Assembly: GCA_944376715.1 (NCBI GenBank) | Contig: CALWDO010000016.1 | Span: 1 to 54,045, forward strand | Length of the DNA stretch: 54,045 nucleotides | From: an uncultured Lachnoclostridium sp. | Lineage (GTDB): Bacteria; Bacillota; Clostridia; Lachnospirales; Lachnospiraceae | Direction: 5' to 3' | In this document: positions 32,415-40,966 of the stretch, piece after piece | Numbering within the stretch: position 1 is the first letter of the stretch | How the letters are laid out: every line of letters begins with the position of its first letter | Translations under genes and position numbers: made by a program | Notes under the pieces: generated by a model | The model's input: the letters and a program-made list of their open reading frames with translations, nothing else | Told to the model about the DNA's origin: nothing | Database searches by the model: none

Positions 32415-34871
32415 TTGGAGATGACAACGGGAGCGCAGGAAAAACAAGAAGACCGGATTCCTTTAATACAGGCTGATCACTTCCGCAAAGTATATTTTCC
32501 TACCGTTGCAGTGGATGACATCAGTATTTCCATTTATAAAGGAGATATCCTGGCTCTTGTGGGTGCAAACGGAGCAGGGAAAAGTACGTTGACGAAGGCG
32601 TTATCAGGAGTTATCAATTGCGACGAAGGCGAGTTGTACGTAGAGGGAAAAGAGGTGGATTTATCCTCCTATAGCCCACTGACAGCCAGGAAATTGGGAA
32701 TCCGTGTAGTACATCAGGAATTATCCTTATGTAAGAACCTGACTGTGTATGAAAATTTTTATGTGGAACAACCACAAAGCGCGAAGGGATCAAATTGGAG
32801 AAAAAAAGCTCGTCAAATGGCAAAAGAAGCGTTGGATAAAGTGTTTCCTGAGCACGGAATAGATGTCAATGCAGGACTTGATAAGTTGAGTATTGCTCAG
32901 CAGCAGATGGTGGAAATCGCCAGAGCTACGTGTGATCCGGATATGCGTTTAATGATTCTGGATGAGCCGACATCGTCTCTTCCGGCAGAGCAGACAGGAC
33001 AGCTGCAGGATTACCTGATGCGTACCGCAAAAGAGGGGATGACCTATATTTACATATCCCACCGTTTAAATGAGATTATGACAATTGCAAATAGAGTCTA
33101 TATCATGCAGAACGGTAATAAAAAATGGGAAGGAAGCATCCATGAAACCAGCGAAGAGCACATGGTTGCGCTGATGGGAGAAGGGATCGGTTCAGGGGAA
33201 GCGGTCACTGAATGCGGAGAATATACACCTCCAGAGCCCAATGAAGACGTTTTTGTGAAATGCGACGGATATACGACACAGGCGCTTCATAATATAAAAT
33301 TCGAGGTTTACGGAGGGCAGATTTTAGGGCTGACGGGACTGGAAGGAAACGGGCAGCTGGATCTCTTACAGGAGATTTTTAAAAAGGCGGGGAAACAGAT
33401 ATCAGGCATGCAGATCAAAGGGACGGTTGCTTATGTGGCCGGAGATCGGAAAAAAGAAGGAATCTTTCCGCTTTGGTCCATTGCCGACAATCAAGTGATC
33501 ACAAAAGCGGCACATGGCGGTTTGCTTCGACATCTGAGCAAAGAGTGGTTGGAAGAATCGGTAGGATACTGGTATGATAAACTGCACATAAAAAGTGATG
33601 GCCCAGAAGCTCTGATCACAAGTTTGTCCGGAGGAAACCAGCAGAAAGTTTTGATTGCCAGAGCGTTGGTAGCCGATGCAGATATTATACTGTTGGACGA
33701 TCCGACCAGAGGTGTTGACCAGCCCACAAAGAATGCGCTGTATGAATTGTTCCGGGAAGCAGCATCTAACGGGAAACTGGTTATATGGAGAACCTCCGAT
33801 GATGCGGAGTTGGAATTTTGCACGAAACTGCTGGTAATGAATAGCGGGCGTGTAGTAGGAAAATTTGAAGGCGATACAGTGGATCATGGGAAAATCATGA
33901 GCCTTTCTTTTACGAGTGAGGAAAAGAAAAATGAGTCAGGAGACGAAAAACGGCATTTCCAGATGCCAGGTTTTTTATTTGCTCTGATTGCTATGATTGT
34001 GATCTATGGAGTATGTGCAACCAGGTCTCCACTGCTTTTAAGCACATACGGAGTACAGTTAATGGTAACTGGATTTGCGGCGCTGGTAATGTGCGCCTTA
34101 TCCCAGACTTTCATTATTGGACTTAGCCACGTAGATTTAGGAGTCGGAAATTTCTGCGGTTTAGTGAATGTTCTTTGTTGTACATTCCTATTTGACAATC
34201 CAATAATGGGCGCAGTTGCGCTGCTGGTCGTACTTGCAGCATATCCGTTAATGGGATATGTGATATGCAAAAGGAATGTTCCTGCCATCATAGTGACATT
34301 AGGAGCATCCTTTGTGTGGAGCGGTATTGCTCTTTCTATTCAGTCTATGCCCGGAGGAACGTGCCCTGCCTGGATTCGGTCCATTTTCTATACAAATACA
34401 CCGATTTTGAATACTCTTTGTTTTTGGCTTGTAGTCTTTTTAATTGTGGCAATTCTCATATATCGAAGCAGATATGGAACAGTTCTCAGAGGATTTGGAA
34501 ACAATGAAAATGCTATGATCAACTCGGGATGGTCCAGAGCCAAAGCTTATATGTCTATCTATCTGCTGGCAGGAATTTTTGCTTTACTGGCGGGCGTATG
34601 TACCTCAGCGATCAATAATGCGTCAGATGCATCTGCCTCCGATACATATACAATGTTGTCGGTGGCCTCGGTTATCATAGGAGGAGGATATTTCTCAGGT
34701 GGAGTGGTCAGCCATTTTGGAGCTGTCTGCGGCGCAGTCAGTCTGACTATGATCAGTGTATTGCTGGGACTGTTCCGGGTCAGTACAGACTATACGGCTT
34801 CAATTCAAGGTTTGGTTTTGATATTGATATTGTCGTTGCGTTTACTTAAGGGAAGGAGGAAGACCGCATGA
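32415..34871 (+). CDS. ABC sugar transporter: RbsA-type double ATPase fused to an RbsC-type permease
   Basis: An 818-residue fusion. Two ATPase halves come first: half 1 has GANGAGKST, LSIAQQQMVEIARA and ILDEPTSSL; half 2 has the usual degenerate P-loop (GLTGLEGNGQ) with LSGGNQQKVLIARAL and LLDDPTRGVD. From about residue 515 a polytopic permease follows (ALVMCALSQTFIIGLSHVDLGVGNFCGLVN, SVASVIIGGGYFSGGVVSHFGAVCGA). Normally RbsA (about 500 residues) and RbsC are separate. The start is uncertain: GAGGTGG (32402-32408) favours TTG 32415; ATG 32421 and ATG 32379 are alternatives. It overlaps the second permease gene by 4 nt. Confidence 0.9.
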   Translation: MEMTTGAQEKQEDRIPLIQADHFRKVYFPTVAVDDISISIYKGDILALVGANGAGKSTLTKALSGVINCDEGELYVEGKEVDLSSYSPLTARKLGIRVVHQELSLCKNLTVYENFYVEQPQSAKGSNWRKKARQMAKEALDKVFPEHGIDVNAGLDKLSIAQQQMVEIARATCDPDMRLMILDEPTSSLPAEQTGQLQDYLMRTAKEGMTYIYISHRLNEIMTIANRVYIMQNGNKKWEGSIHETSEEHMVALMGEGIGSGEAVTECGEYTPPEPNEDVFVKCDGYTTQALHNIKFEVYGGQILGLTGLEGNGQLDLLQEIFKKAGKQISGMQIKGTVAYVAGDRKKEGIFPLWSIADNQVITKAAHGGLLRHLSKEWLEESVGYWYDKLHIKSDGPEALITSLSGGNQQKVLIARALVADADIILLDDPTRGVDQPTKNALYELFREAASNGKLVIWRTSDDAELEFCTKLLVMNSGRVVGKFEGDTVDHGKIMSLSFTSEEKKNESGDEKRHFQMPGFLFALIAMIVIYGVCATRSPLLLSTYGVQLMVTGFAALVMCALSQTFIIGLSHVDLGVGNFCGLVNVLCCTFLFDNPIMGAVALLVVLAAYPLMGYVICKRNVPAIIVTLGASFVWSGIALSIQSMPGGTCPAWIRSIFYTNTPILNTLCFWLVVFLIVAILIYRSRYGTVLRGFGNNENAMINSGWSRAKAYMSIYLLAGIFALLAGVCTSAINNASDASASDTYTMLSVASVIIGGGYFSGGVVSHFGAVCGAVSLTMISVLLGLFRVSTDYTASIQGLVLILILSLRLLKGRRKTA

Positions 34872-35866
34872 AAAACCCGAAATTGAAAGCTTTTGTGGGC
34901 AGAAACGGCAGCTGGCTGTTTGCCGGAATCGGCTGTATCGTTTTGTGGATATTAATGGGGCTGTTTGGCAGCGGAATCAGCCTTCGTTCTCTGATAGACA
35001 ATGCATATACGGCATCCTTCCTTGCTATTGCAGGCCTGGCGCAGATGCTGGTAGTTACAACAGGAAGAGGCGCTATCGATCTGTCTATTCCGGGAATGAT
35101 CACGCTTGGCGCCTATACTTGTATGGGAATTTGTAATGGACAAAATTCCATGATTGTTCCGGCGCTGCTGGTAGTATTGCTGGAAGGCGTAATTGTGGGT
35201 ACTTTGAACAGCGCTATGGTGATCTGGCTGAAGATTCCTGCAATTATCGCAACTATGGCAATGAACTATATGATTGTTACGGTAACTATGCTGGTTAATA
35301 ACCAGTTCAATGTATTTACGATTCCGCCGATTTTGAAAAATATTGCCACGTTCCGGATTGCTACGGTTCCGGTGATGGTGGTTCTGGTTATCTTATTGGC
35401 TGCCCTGATTCACTTTATGCTGACAAGCACTACATATGGAAAGAGTTTATTATCCATGGGGCAAAATCAGGAGGCGGCACGTTTGGCCGGTGTCAAGATT
35501 ATCAAAACTGAGATGATCACTTATATTACTGCAGCTGTTCTGGCTGGAATTGCGGGCGCATTGATCTCCGCGCGCGTGACCGGAGCATATCTGGGTATGG
35601 GAGATAACTATCAGATGGAGAGTATTGCCTGTATCGTTGTAGGTGGAACTCTAATGTCCGGAGGAAGAGCGAATGCGGCGGGGACATTAGTAGGATCATT
35701 GTTTTTATATCTGATTATTTCTTGTATGCAGTTGATGGGCGCGGATGCAGGTATGCAAAGCGTAGTAAAGGGTGCGTTAATTATTATTGTACTTCTGATT
35801 GGCGCTTCGGATAATAATTCCAGAAGAGAGAAGAAATACAGAAAGACAGTGAATAAAACGGCTTGA
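34868..35866 (+). CDS. ABC sugar transporter permease (RbsC-type)
   Basis: A 332-residue polytopic permease with the RbsC/BPD_transp_2 pattern (TTGRGAIDLSIPGMITLGAYT, AARLAGVKIIKTEMITYITAAVLAGIAGALISARV, ESIACIVVGGTLMSGGRANAAGTLVGSLF). It starts inside the stop of the fusion gene (ATGA). With the permease half of the fusion it would give a heterodimeric membrane core. Confidence 0.92.
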   Translation: MKNPKLKAFVGRNGSWLFAGIGCIVLWILMGLFGSGISLRSLIDNAYTASFLAIAGLAQMLVVTTGRGAIDLSIPGMITLGAYTCMGICNGQNSMIVPALLVVLLEGVIVGTLNSAMVIWLKIPAIIATMAMNYMIVTVTMLVNNQFNVFTIPPILKNIATFRIATVPVMVVLVILLAALIHFMLTSTTYGKSLLSMGQNQEAARLAGVKIIKTEMITYITAAVLAGIAGALISARVTGAYLGMGDNYQMESIACIVVGGTLMSGGRANAAGTLVGSLFLYLIISCMQLMGADAGMQSVVKGALIIIVLLIGASDNNSRREKKYRKTVNKTA

Positions 35867-35890
35867 TGCATCAGAAAGGAGCAGAAACAG

Positions 35891-36643
35891 ATGATTTTAG
35901 ATGCACATGTACATTTGGGTGAAGATGTGGTATTTGACGAGGTAAATACGGAAGAAGAATTGATTCAATATTATGATGAATTCCAGGTTGACGGAGGAAT
36001 TATCCAGCCATTTATTCCGCGGCCTTATATTAAAGACCACCAGGATATTCATGACCGTATTGCAAAATTCTGTAAAGAGCAGTGGCCTCGCAAGAAATTT
36101 TTCGGAATGGCTTCCATCAATCCTCATTTTTATCCGGAGGATTATTATGAAGAGGCCAGAAGATGCGTGCAAGATTTGGGTTTTGTAGCGCTCAAGATTA
36201 CGTCAATAGCGCATGCGTGCCATCCGTCTTCCAAAGACGCTTATTATGTGTATGAAGTATGCCGGGATCTGAAAGTGCCGCTTATGATCCATACGGGCAA
36301 CGGAATCCCTTTTGCTGATCCCACAAGTGTATACCAGGGAGCGAAAGATCATCCTGATGTTCCCGTAATTTTGGCGCACGCGGGATCTGAATCATTCAAT
36401 CAGCAGGCGCGCCTTTTGGCAAAAAAACTGGATAATGTATTTTTGGAACCTAGCTGGTGCGGAACAAATGCAGTGAAACATATGATTGAAGAGGTCGGGT
36501 GTGATAAGATCCTCTTCTCATCGGATAATTTAGATCAGATTCCGGTGGAATTGGCTAAATACCGCCAAATTATTAAAAATGAAGATGATCTGGAAAAAGT
36601 TATGTGGAAAAATACGGCCAGAATATTTAACTTAAAACTGTAA
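35891..36643 (+). CDS. Amidohydrolase family 2 protein, possible sugar-acid lactonase
   Basis: A 250-residue TIM-barrel hydrolase of the amidohydrolase-2 type. Metal or catalytic positions are visible: DAHVHLG at residues 4-10, HTGNG, LAHAGS, and SSDN with the late Asp. Related enzymes hydrolyse lactones of sugar acids or decarboxylate aromatic acids. In this operon a lactonase acting after a sugar dehydrogenase is the favoured guess. GAAAGGAG precedes the ATG. Confidence 0.82.
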   Translation: MILDAHVHLGEDVVFDEVNTEEELIQYYDEFQVDGGIIQPFIPRPYIKDHQDIHDRIAKFCKEQWPRKKFFGMASINPHFYPEDYYEEARRCVQDLGFVALKITSIAHACHPSSKDAYYVYEVCRDLKVPLMIHTGNGIPFADPTSVYQGAKDHPDVPVILAHAGSESFNQQARLLAKKLDNVFLEPSWCGTNAVKHMIEEVGCDKILFSSDNLDQIPVELAKYRQIIKNEDDLEKVMWKNTARIFNLKL

Positions 36644-36685
36644 GAAAACAGGAATGATTCCGAGAGAAACAGGGAGGGCGGTTTT

Positions 36686-37726
36686 TTGAAAAAGAAAACA
36701 GATAAACGGACAAACGGACTGATGATAGCATTGACAATTGCAGCAGCGGCGCTTGTCCTGCTTCTGGTGATTGGAGGCTCCCTGTTTCGTCAGAATATAT
36801 GGAAACGGGCGGCGGCGTATCAGGTAGGAGAAGAGACATATTCAGTAGCAGAGGTAGAATGGTACTATTACACGGCTTATTATTCCATTATCGGAAATGC
36901 TTCCGGGTATACAGAAATATTGGGCCTGGATACAGATTTGAATCTTTCTGAGCAGCAGTGTCCATTGTCCGAAAAAGGAGAGAGCTGGAGGGATTATTTG
37001 CTAGGGCGAGCGCTTCAGAAGATTTCAGATGTTTCTGCAAAATATCAGGAAGCACAGTCAAAGGGTAATGTGGATGAGGCAGTAATACAGAATAATACGG
37101 AAAGTGCTCTGGAATATTGGAGAATGAGGGCTTCAGAAGCCGGATACGCCAGTCTGGATCAATATTTGCGGGAAGTTTATGGCGGTATTCAGGAAGCGGG
37201 GCTGAGGAAAGTTTTAGAGCAGGAGTATACGGCTCAGGCTTACGAAGAAGAGTATATAGCCGGTTTCGCACCTACGGAGGAAGAATTACACAGTTATTTC
37301 GAGACTCATAGAAAAGAATTCCGCACTTATTCTTATCTATATGGATACATAGGGACGGATAAAGCGCTGGCCGAAGAGGTATGTAATGCTTCGGACGAAC
37401 AAGAATTTCGGAATATGGTACACGATCTGACGGGTACAGAGTGTTACGAACTGTTGGATATGACGGCATCAGAACTTGGGAATGATGAGTCAAAGGATTG
37501 GGAATGGCTATCAGATCCGGACAGACAGGAAGGGGATACCTGGTGCGGACAGAGCGGGGAAAACTATTATGTGCTTTGGTTCTTAGGAAGTGAGGATGGA
37601 GAGGAAGACTGGGATACATATGCACAGAAGGGCCTGCAGGAAGAATATCTGAAAGACTGGAATGATGCCCTTGCAGAGAAATATGTAAGTCATGAACGAT
37701 TCTGGATTCGTTTCGTAGGTAAATAA
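36686..37726 (+). CDS. Membrane-anchored SurA/PrsA-like protein without recognisable PPIase domain
   Basis: A 346-residue protein with a basic N-terminus and one membrane helix (about residues 11-31), then a helical domain like the chaperone part of SurA/PrsA (ALEYWRMRASEAGYASLDQYLREVYGG, PTEEELHSYFETHRKEFRTYSYLYGYI). The parvulin signature is not recognisable, so it would be chaperone-like or inactive. It starts with TTG after GGGAGGGCGG. Its location inside a sugar-acid operon is odd; it may help fold the binding lipoprotein outside the membrane. Confidence 0.65.
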   Translation: MKKKTDKRTNGLMIALTIAAAALVLLLVIGGSLFRQNIWKRAAAYQVGEETYSVAEVEWYYYTAYYSIIGNASGYTEILGLDTDLNLSEQQCPLSEKGESWRDYLLGRALQKISDVSAKYQEAQSKGNVDEAVIQNNTESALEYWRMRASEAGYASLDQYLREVYGGIQEAGLRKVLEQEYTAQAYEEEYIAGFAPTEEELHSYFETHRKEFRTYSYLYGYIGTDKALAEEVCNASDEQEFRNMVHDLTGTECYELLDMTASELGNDESKDWEWLSDPDRQEGDTWCGQSGENYYVLWFLGSEDGEEDWDTYAQKGLQEEYLKDWNDALAEKYVSHERFWIRFVGK

Positions 37727-37756
37727 TGAAATATGTGTTTAGAAAGGAGCAAGACA

Positions 37757-38722
37757 ATGAAAATCGTAGTATTAGACGGATATACAGAAAATCCCGGGGA
37801 TATCAGCTGGGCACCATTGGAAGCGTTGGGAGAAGTGACAGTATATGACAGGACATCCTATGAAGAATCTCCATTAATCGCAAAACGGATCGGAGATGCG
37901 GAGATTGTAGTGGTAAATAAAACGCCTGTCAGCAGGGAGACTATGGTTCAGTGCCCAAATCTGAAAGCGATCGCAGTACTTGCTACAGGATACAATGTAA
38001 TTGACTGCGAATATGCTAAGAGCAGAGGAATCCCGGTTATGAATGTGCCGGTGTACGGAACCGATAATGTGAGTCAGTTTGCCGTAAGTCTTCTGATGGA
38101 GGTATGCTCCCATATTGGACATCACAATGAATCCGTACATGCGGGGGAATGGGCAAATAATCCCGACTGGTGCTATTGGCATTACCCTATGATCGAAGTG
38201 TCCGGTAAGACGGCCGGTATCATTGGTCTTGGACGTATTGGTGTGAATACCGCAAAAATATTAAATGCCATGAATGTACATGTGATCGCTTACGATTCTT
38301 ATCCAAGTGAAGCGGGAAAACAGGTGGCAGAATATGTGGAACTGGACGAACTGCTGGCAAAATCCGATTTTATTTTCCTGCATTGTCCATTGTTCCCGTC
38401 TACGCGAGGAATCATCAATAAAGAAAATATCGCGAAGATGAAAGACGGCGTGATTATCATCAATAACAGCCGCGGGCCGCTGATCGTGGAGCAGGATCTG
38501 TATGAAGCGCTGGAGAGCGGGAAAGTGGCTGCCGCAGCCGTGGATGTAGTATCCACAGAGCCGATTAAGCCGGACAACGTGCTGCTGAAGGCAAAGAACT
38601 GTATCATCACACCGCATATTTCCTGGGCGACGAAAGAGGCGAGGGAAAGGATCATGCAGACAACTGCCGAAAACATACAGTCTGTGATTGACGGCGCACC
38701 CAGGAATGTGGTAAACCAATAA
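37757..38722 (+). CDS. D-isomer-specific 2-hydroxyacid dehydrogenase (glycerate/hydroxypyruvate type)
   Basis: A 321-residue NAD(P)-dependent dehydrogenase. The nucleotide-binding motif GLGRIGVNTAKIL is present, and the catalytic triad is Arg in NNSRGPLI, Glu in DVVSTEP and His in TPHISWAT. GAAAGGAG sits just before ATG 37757; a further in-frame ATG (37733) lacks a site. Being next to glycerate kinase, reduction of hydroxypyruvate (or glyoxylate/tartronate semialdehyde) to D-glycerate (or glycolate) is the likely reaction. Confidence 0.9.
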   Translation: MKIVVLDGYTENPGDISWAPLEALGEVTVYDRTSYEESPLIAKRIGDAEIVVVNKTPVSRETMVQCPNLKAIAVLATGYNVIDCEYAKSRGIPVMNVPVYGTDNVSQFAVSLLMEVCSHIGHHNESVHAGEWANNPDWCYWHYPMIEVSGKTAGIIGLGRIGVNTAKILNAMNVHVIAYDSYPSEAGKQVAEYVELDELLAKSDFIFLHCPLFPSTRGIINKENIAKMKDGVIIINNSRGPLIVEQDLYEALESGKVAAAAVDVVSTEPIKPDNVLLKAKNCIITPHISWATKEARERIMQTTAENIQSVIDGAPRNVVNQ

Positions 38723-38748
38723 TAAAAACAGACGGGCGGGGTAATAGG

Positions 38749-39888
38749 ATGAAAATAGTGATTGCGATCGATTCTTTAAAGGGGAGCCTTAGTTCTATGG
38801 AAGCGGGAAACGCCATAAAAGAAGGCGTCTTGAAGGCGGATCCGGATGCTCAGGTTCTGGTCAAACCACTGGCGGACGGCGGGGAAGGCACCACAGAGGC
38901 TTTATCGGAAGGACTGGGCGGAGAACTGGTGCAGGTGGAAGTGCATGGGCCGATGGATACTCCGGTGACTGCCGCGTATGGCTGGATCAGGGAAAGCAAA
39001 ACAGCAGTGCTGGAGATGGCAGCCGCGGCGGGTATCACTCTGGTTGGAAAAGAGAAACAGCCGCTGCATGCTACGACCTATGGAGTCGGCGAGATGATCC
39101 GCGATGCGGTGAAACTGGGGTGCCGCGATTTCGTCATCGGAATCGGCGGCAGCGCTACCAACGACTGCGGGATTGGCATGCTGACGGCGCTGGGGTATGA
39201 GTTCCTGGATGCGTCGGAAAATTCTGTAGGAATCGACGCGGACGCGCTGAAAGATGTGGCTCGGATCCGGACGGACCATGTCATGCCGGAACTGGAAGAG
39301 TGCAGTTTCCGCGTGGCCTGCGATGTGACCAACCCTTTGTGCGGTCCAAACGGCGCTACTTTCATCTACGGACCTCAGAAGGGCGTGACGGAAGAGATGA
39401 AGGAGAAGCTGGATCAGGATCTGGGACATTTTGCAGAAGTGACGAAAAGATGCCTGGGCGCAGACTGTGCCGACATGGAAGGCGCAGGCGCGGCAGGCGG
39501 ATTGGGATACGCGTTTATGGCTTATCTGAAAGCCGATCTGAGACCGGGGATTGATCTGGTGCTGGAAGCAGTGGATATGAATGAGGCGATGAAAGGCGCG
39601 GACCTGGTATTTACCGGGGAAGGACGGCTGGATCATCAGACTGCGATGGGTAAAGCGCCGGTTGGGATTGCCGCTTTGGCAAAGAAACATGGGGCGGCGG
39701 TGATCGCATTTGCAGGATCAGTGGCAGACGGAGCAGAGGCGTGTAATGAGAAAGGAATCGACGCGTATTTTCCCATACTGCGCCAGGTAGTAACACTGGA
39801 TGAAGCCATGGAGCCGCAGAGGGCCCGTCAAAATATGGCAAAGACTGCGGAACAGGTCATGCGGCTGGTGGAAGCGGTGCGAAGATAG
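38749..39888 (+). CDS. Glycerate kinase (GarK/GlxK family)
   Basis: A 379-residue kinase that phosphorylates D-glycerate, normally to 2-phosphoglycerate in this family. Visible features are IAIDSLKGSLSSMEAGNAIKEG, KPLADGGEGTTEAL, IGIGGSATNDCGIGML, and FTGEGRLDHQTAMGKAPVGIA. Length is typical. It closes the catabolic operon and links it to lower glycolysis. A stem follows the stop. Confidence 0.95.
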   Translation: MKIVIAIDSLKGSLSSMEAGNAIKEGVLKADPDAQVLVKPLADGGEGTTEALSEGLGGELVQVEVHGPMDTPVTAAYGWIRESKTAVLEMAAAAGITLVGKEKQPLHATTYGVGEMIRDAVKLGCRDFVIGIGGSATNDCGIGMLTALGYEFLDASENSVGIDADALKDVARIRTDHVMPELEECSFRVACDVTNPLCGPNGATFIYGPQKGVTEEMKEKLDQDLGHFAEVTKRCLGADCADMEGAGAAGGLGYAFMAYLKADLRPGIDLVLEAVDMNEAMKGADLVFTGEGRLDHQTAMGKAPVGIAALAKKHGAAVIAFAGSVADGAEACNEKGIDAYFPILRQVVTLDEAMEPQRARQNMAKTAEQVMRLVEAVRR

Positions 39889-39919
39889 GTTTAAAACCTG
39901 AAATTTTGTGGACTGTATG

Positions 39920-39976
39920 ACCGGAAGCTGTAGCGGCTATTTTTGGAAGTCACTTCAGTTTCCGGTATTTTCATTT
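39920..39976 (+). terminator. Probable terminator of the catabolic operon
   Basis: ACCGGAAGCTG pairs with CAGTTTCCGGT (11 bp with one G-T) across about 25 nt, followed by ATTTTCATTT. Confidence 0.6.
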
Positions 39977-40108
39977 ACCAGTTTTTCAAAATAGGATTTT
40001 GGGAACCCTTCCATTTCGATGACGCTTAAGGGAGTTTCTTCCCTGTGCCTTAGAAACAGCTCTTGTATCGGCGTATCCGGATAATAAGTTTCACGTGTTT
40101 TCTGCATC

Positions 40109-40459
40109 GATAAACCGGCGGTAACAGTAAAAGGTGTTTTAAATGATTTGGATGAAGTGGAAAAACTTTCTCCGGTAAATCTGGAAAATTCCCCCCGAAT
40201 TCAACATTGTCTGGAAACAAGCCGGTATGTGGCCGAATACTTTGGCAATGAAAATATAATGGATTTGATCGAGGAAGATTATACGGCAGAAATTTTATGT
40301 CTGCTTGGATATTGTCAGGGGATTGTGACACAGTTTGTTAAATTGGCGTCACAAACAGGAGCGCATTGTGTTTCTACCGGCGACAGCGTGGCCGGACCGG
40401 ATATGATATCTCCTGATATGTACCGAAAACTACAAGACGGATATGAAAATAATGCATGA
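40109..40459 (+). pseudogene. Fragment of a UroD/MtaA-type corrinoid-related methyltransferase gene
   Basis: About 117 codons stay open without a proper start. The end reads GAHCVSTGDSVAGPDMISPDMYRKL, the characteristic late region of uroporphyrinogen-decarboxylase-family proteins; a full gene needs about 340 codons, so both ends are missing. Such proteins are often corrinoid-dependent methyltransferases in clostridia. It sits beside the orphan MerR-type promoter copy, so this is a rearrangement scar. Confidence 0.6.
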
Positions 40460-40517
40460 TGTGCTTTCCTCTCAAATTACTGTCGGTGGGAATTTGGACC
40501 CCAGTTCGGTTTTCTTG

Positions 40518-40609
40518 CATTGATTAACATTTTGTTCTCTCCTTCTCTGTTCTGTTTTCAGTATATACGTGTACGGTGTGTACAGGTCAAGAAGAATTCG
40601 GAAATTTTT
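40518..40609 (-). repeat. Orphan copy of the MerR gene promoter region
   Basis: About 92 bp matches 51395-51487 with few differences. It retains the minus-strand TTGACC (40590-40585), 19-bp spacer, TATACT (40565-40560), an imperfect dyad GTACAC-A-CCGTAC in the spacer, an RBS and ATG followed by five MerR-like codons, after which similarity is lost. It looks like the stump of a deleted merR paralogue. Confidence 0.85.
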
Positions 40610-40642
40610 CAGGAATCTGCGGAAACTCAAGAATAAATTATC

Positions 40643-40671
40643 TTGCAATTATCTGAAAATACATGTATACT
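40643..40671 (+). promoter_or_regulatory. Promoter of the riboswitch-controlled operon
   Basis: TTGCAA (40643-40648), 17 bp, TATACT (40666-40671). Confidence 0.7.
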
Positions 40672-40678
40672 GTATTCC

Positions 40679-40841
40679 ACAGGTGTTTATTCCAGAAAAG
40701 GATAGACTTAATAAGGAAGTGGGTGCAAATCCCACGCGGAGCCGCCGCTGTAAAGGGAAGCTGACACAAAAATGTCACTGGGGAACTAAAAACCTGGGAA
40801 GGCTGTGAAAGCGATGAACCTGAGCCAGAAGACTTGCCTGC
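40679..40841 (+). promoter_or_regulatory. Cobalamin (AdoCbl-type) riboswitch
   Basis: The conserved core is in order: the AGGTG start, GGAAGTGGGTGCAAATCCCACGCGG (as separate motifs GGGTGCAAATCCC), the B12 box region GCCGCCGCTGTAA, GGGAACTAAAAACCTGGGAAGG, then GAGCCAGAAGACTTGCCTG. A strong terminator follows, so cobalamin should switch the downstream operon off at the transcription level. Confidence 0.93.
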
Positions 40842-40907
40842 AGGAATGTTTCATAGTCTCTACGTGCATTTAGAGGGAAGCATGCTTTTTTGTAATGGCA
40901 AAAACGG

Positions 40908-40943
40908 GCCGTTTCTGTATGTTCATACAGAAACGGCTTTTTT
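40908..40943 (+). terminator. Riboswitch expression-platform terminator
   Basis: A perfect 14-bp stem GCCGTTTCTGTATG / CATACAGAAACGGC with a TT loop, followed by TTTTTT; about 25 bp ahead of the first gene. Confidence 0.93.
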
Positions 40944-40966
40944 GATCGGAGTAAAGGGGATACGGT

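Noticed and set aside
39955-40107. 50-codon open frame on the minus strand between glycerate kinase and the UroD fragment
   Set aside because: No ribosome-binding site, no recognisable family, and its 3' end lies in the operon terminator stem.
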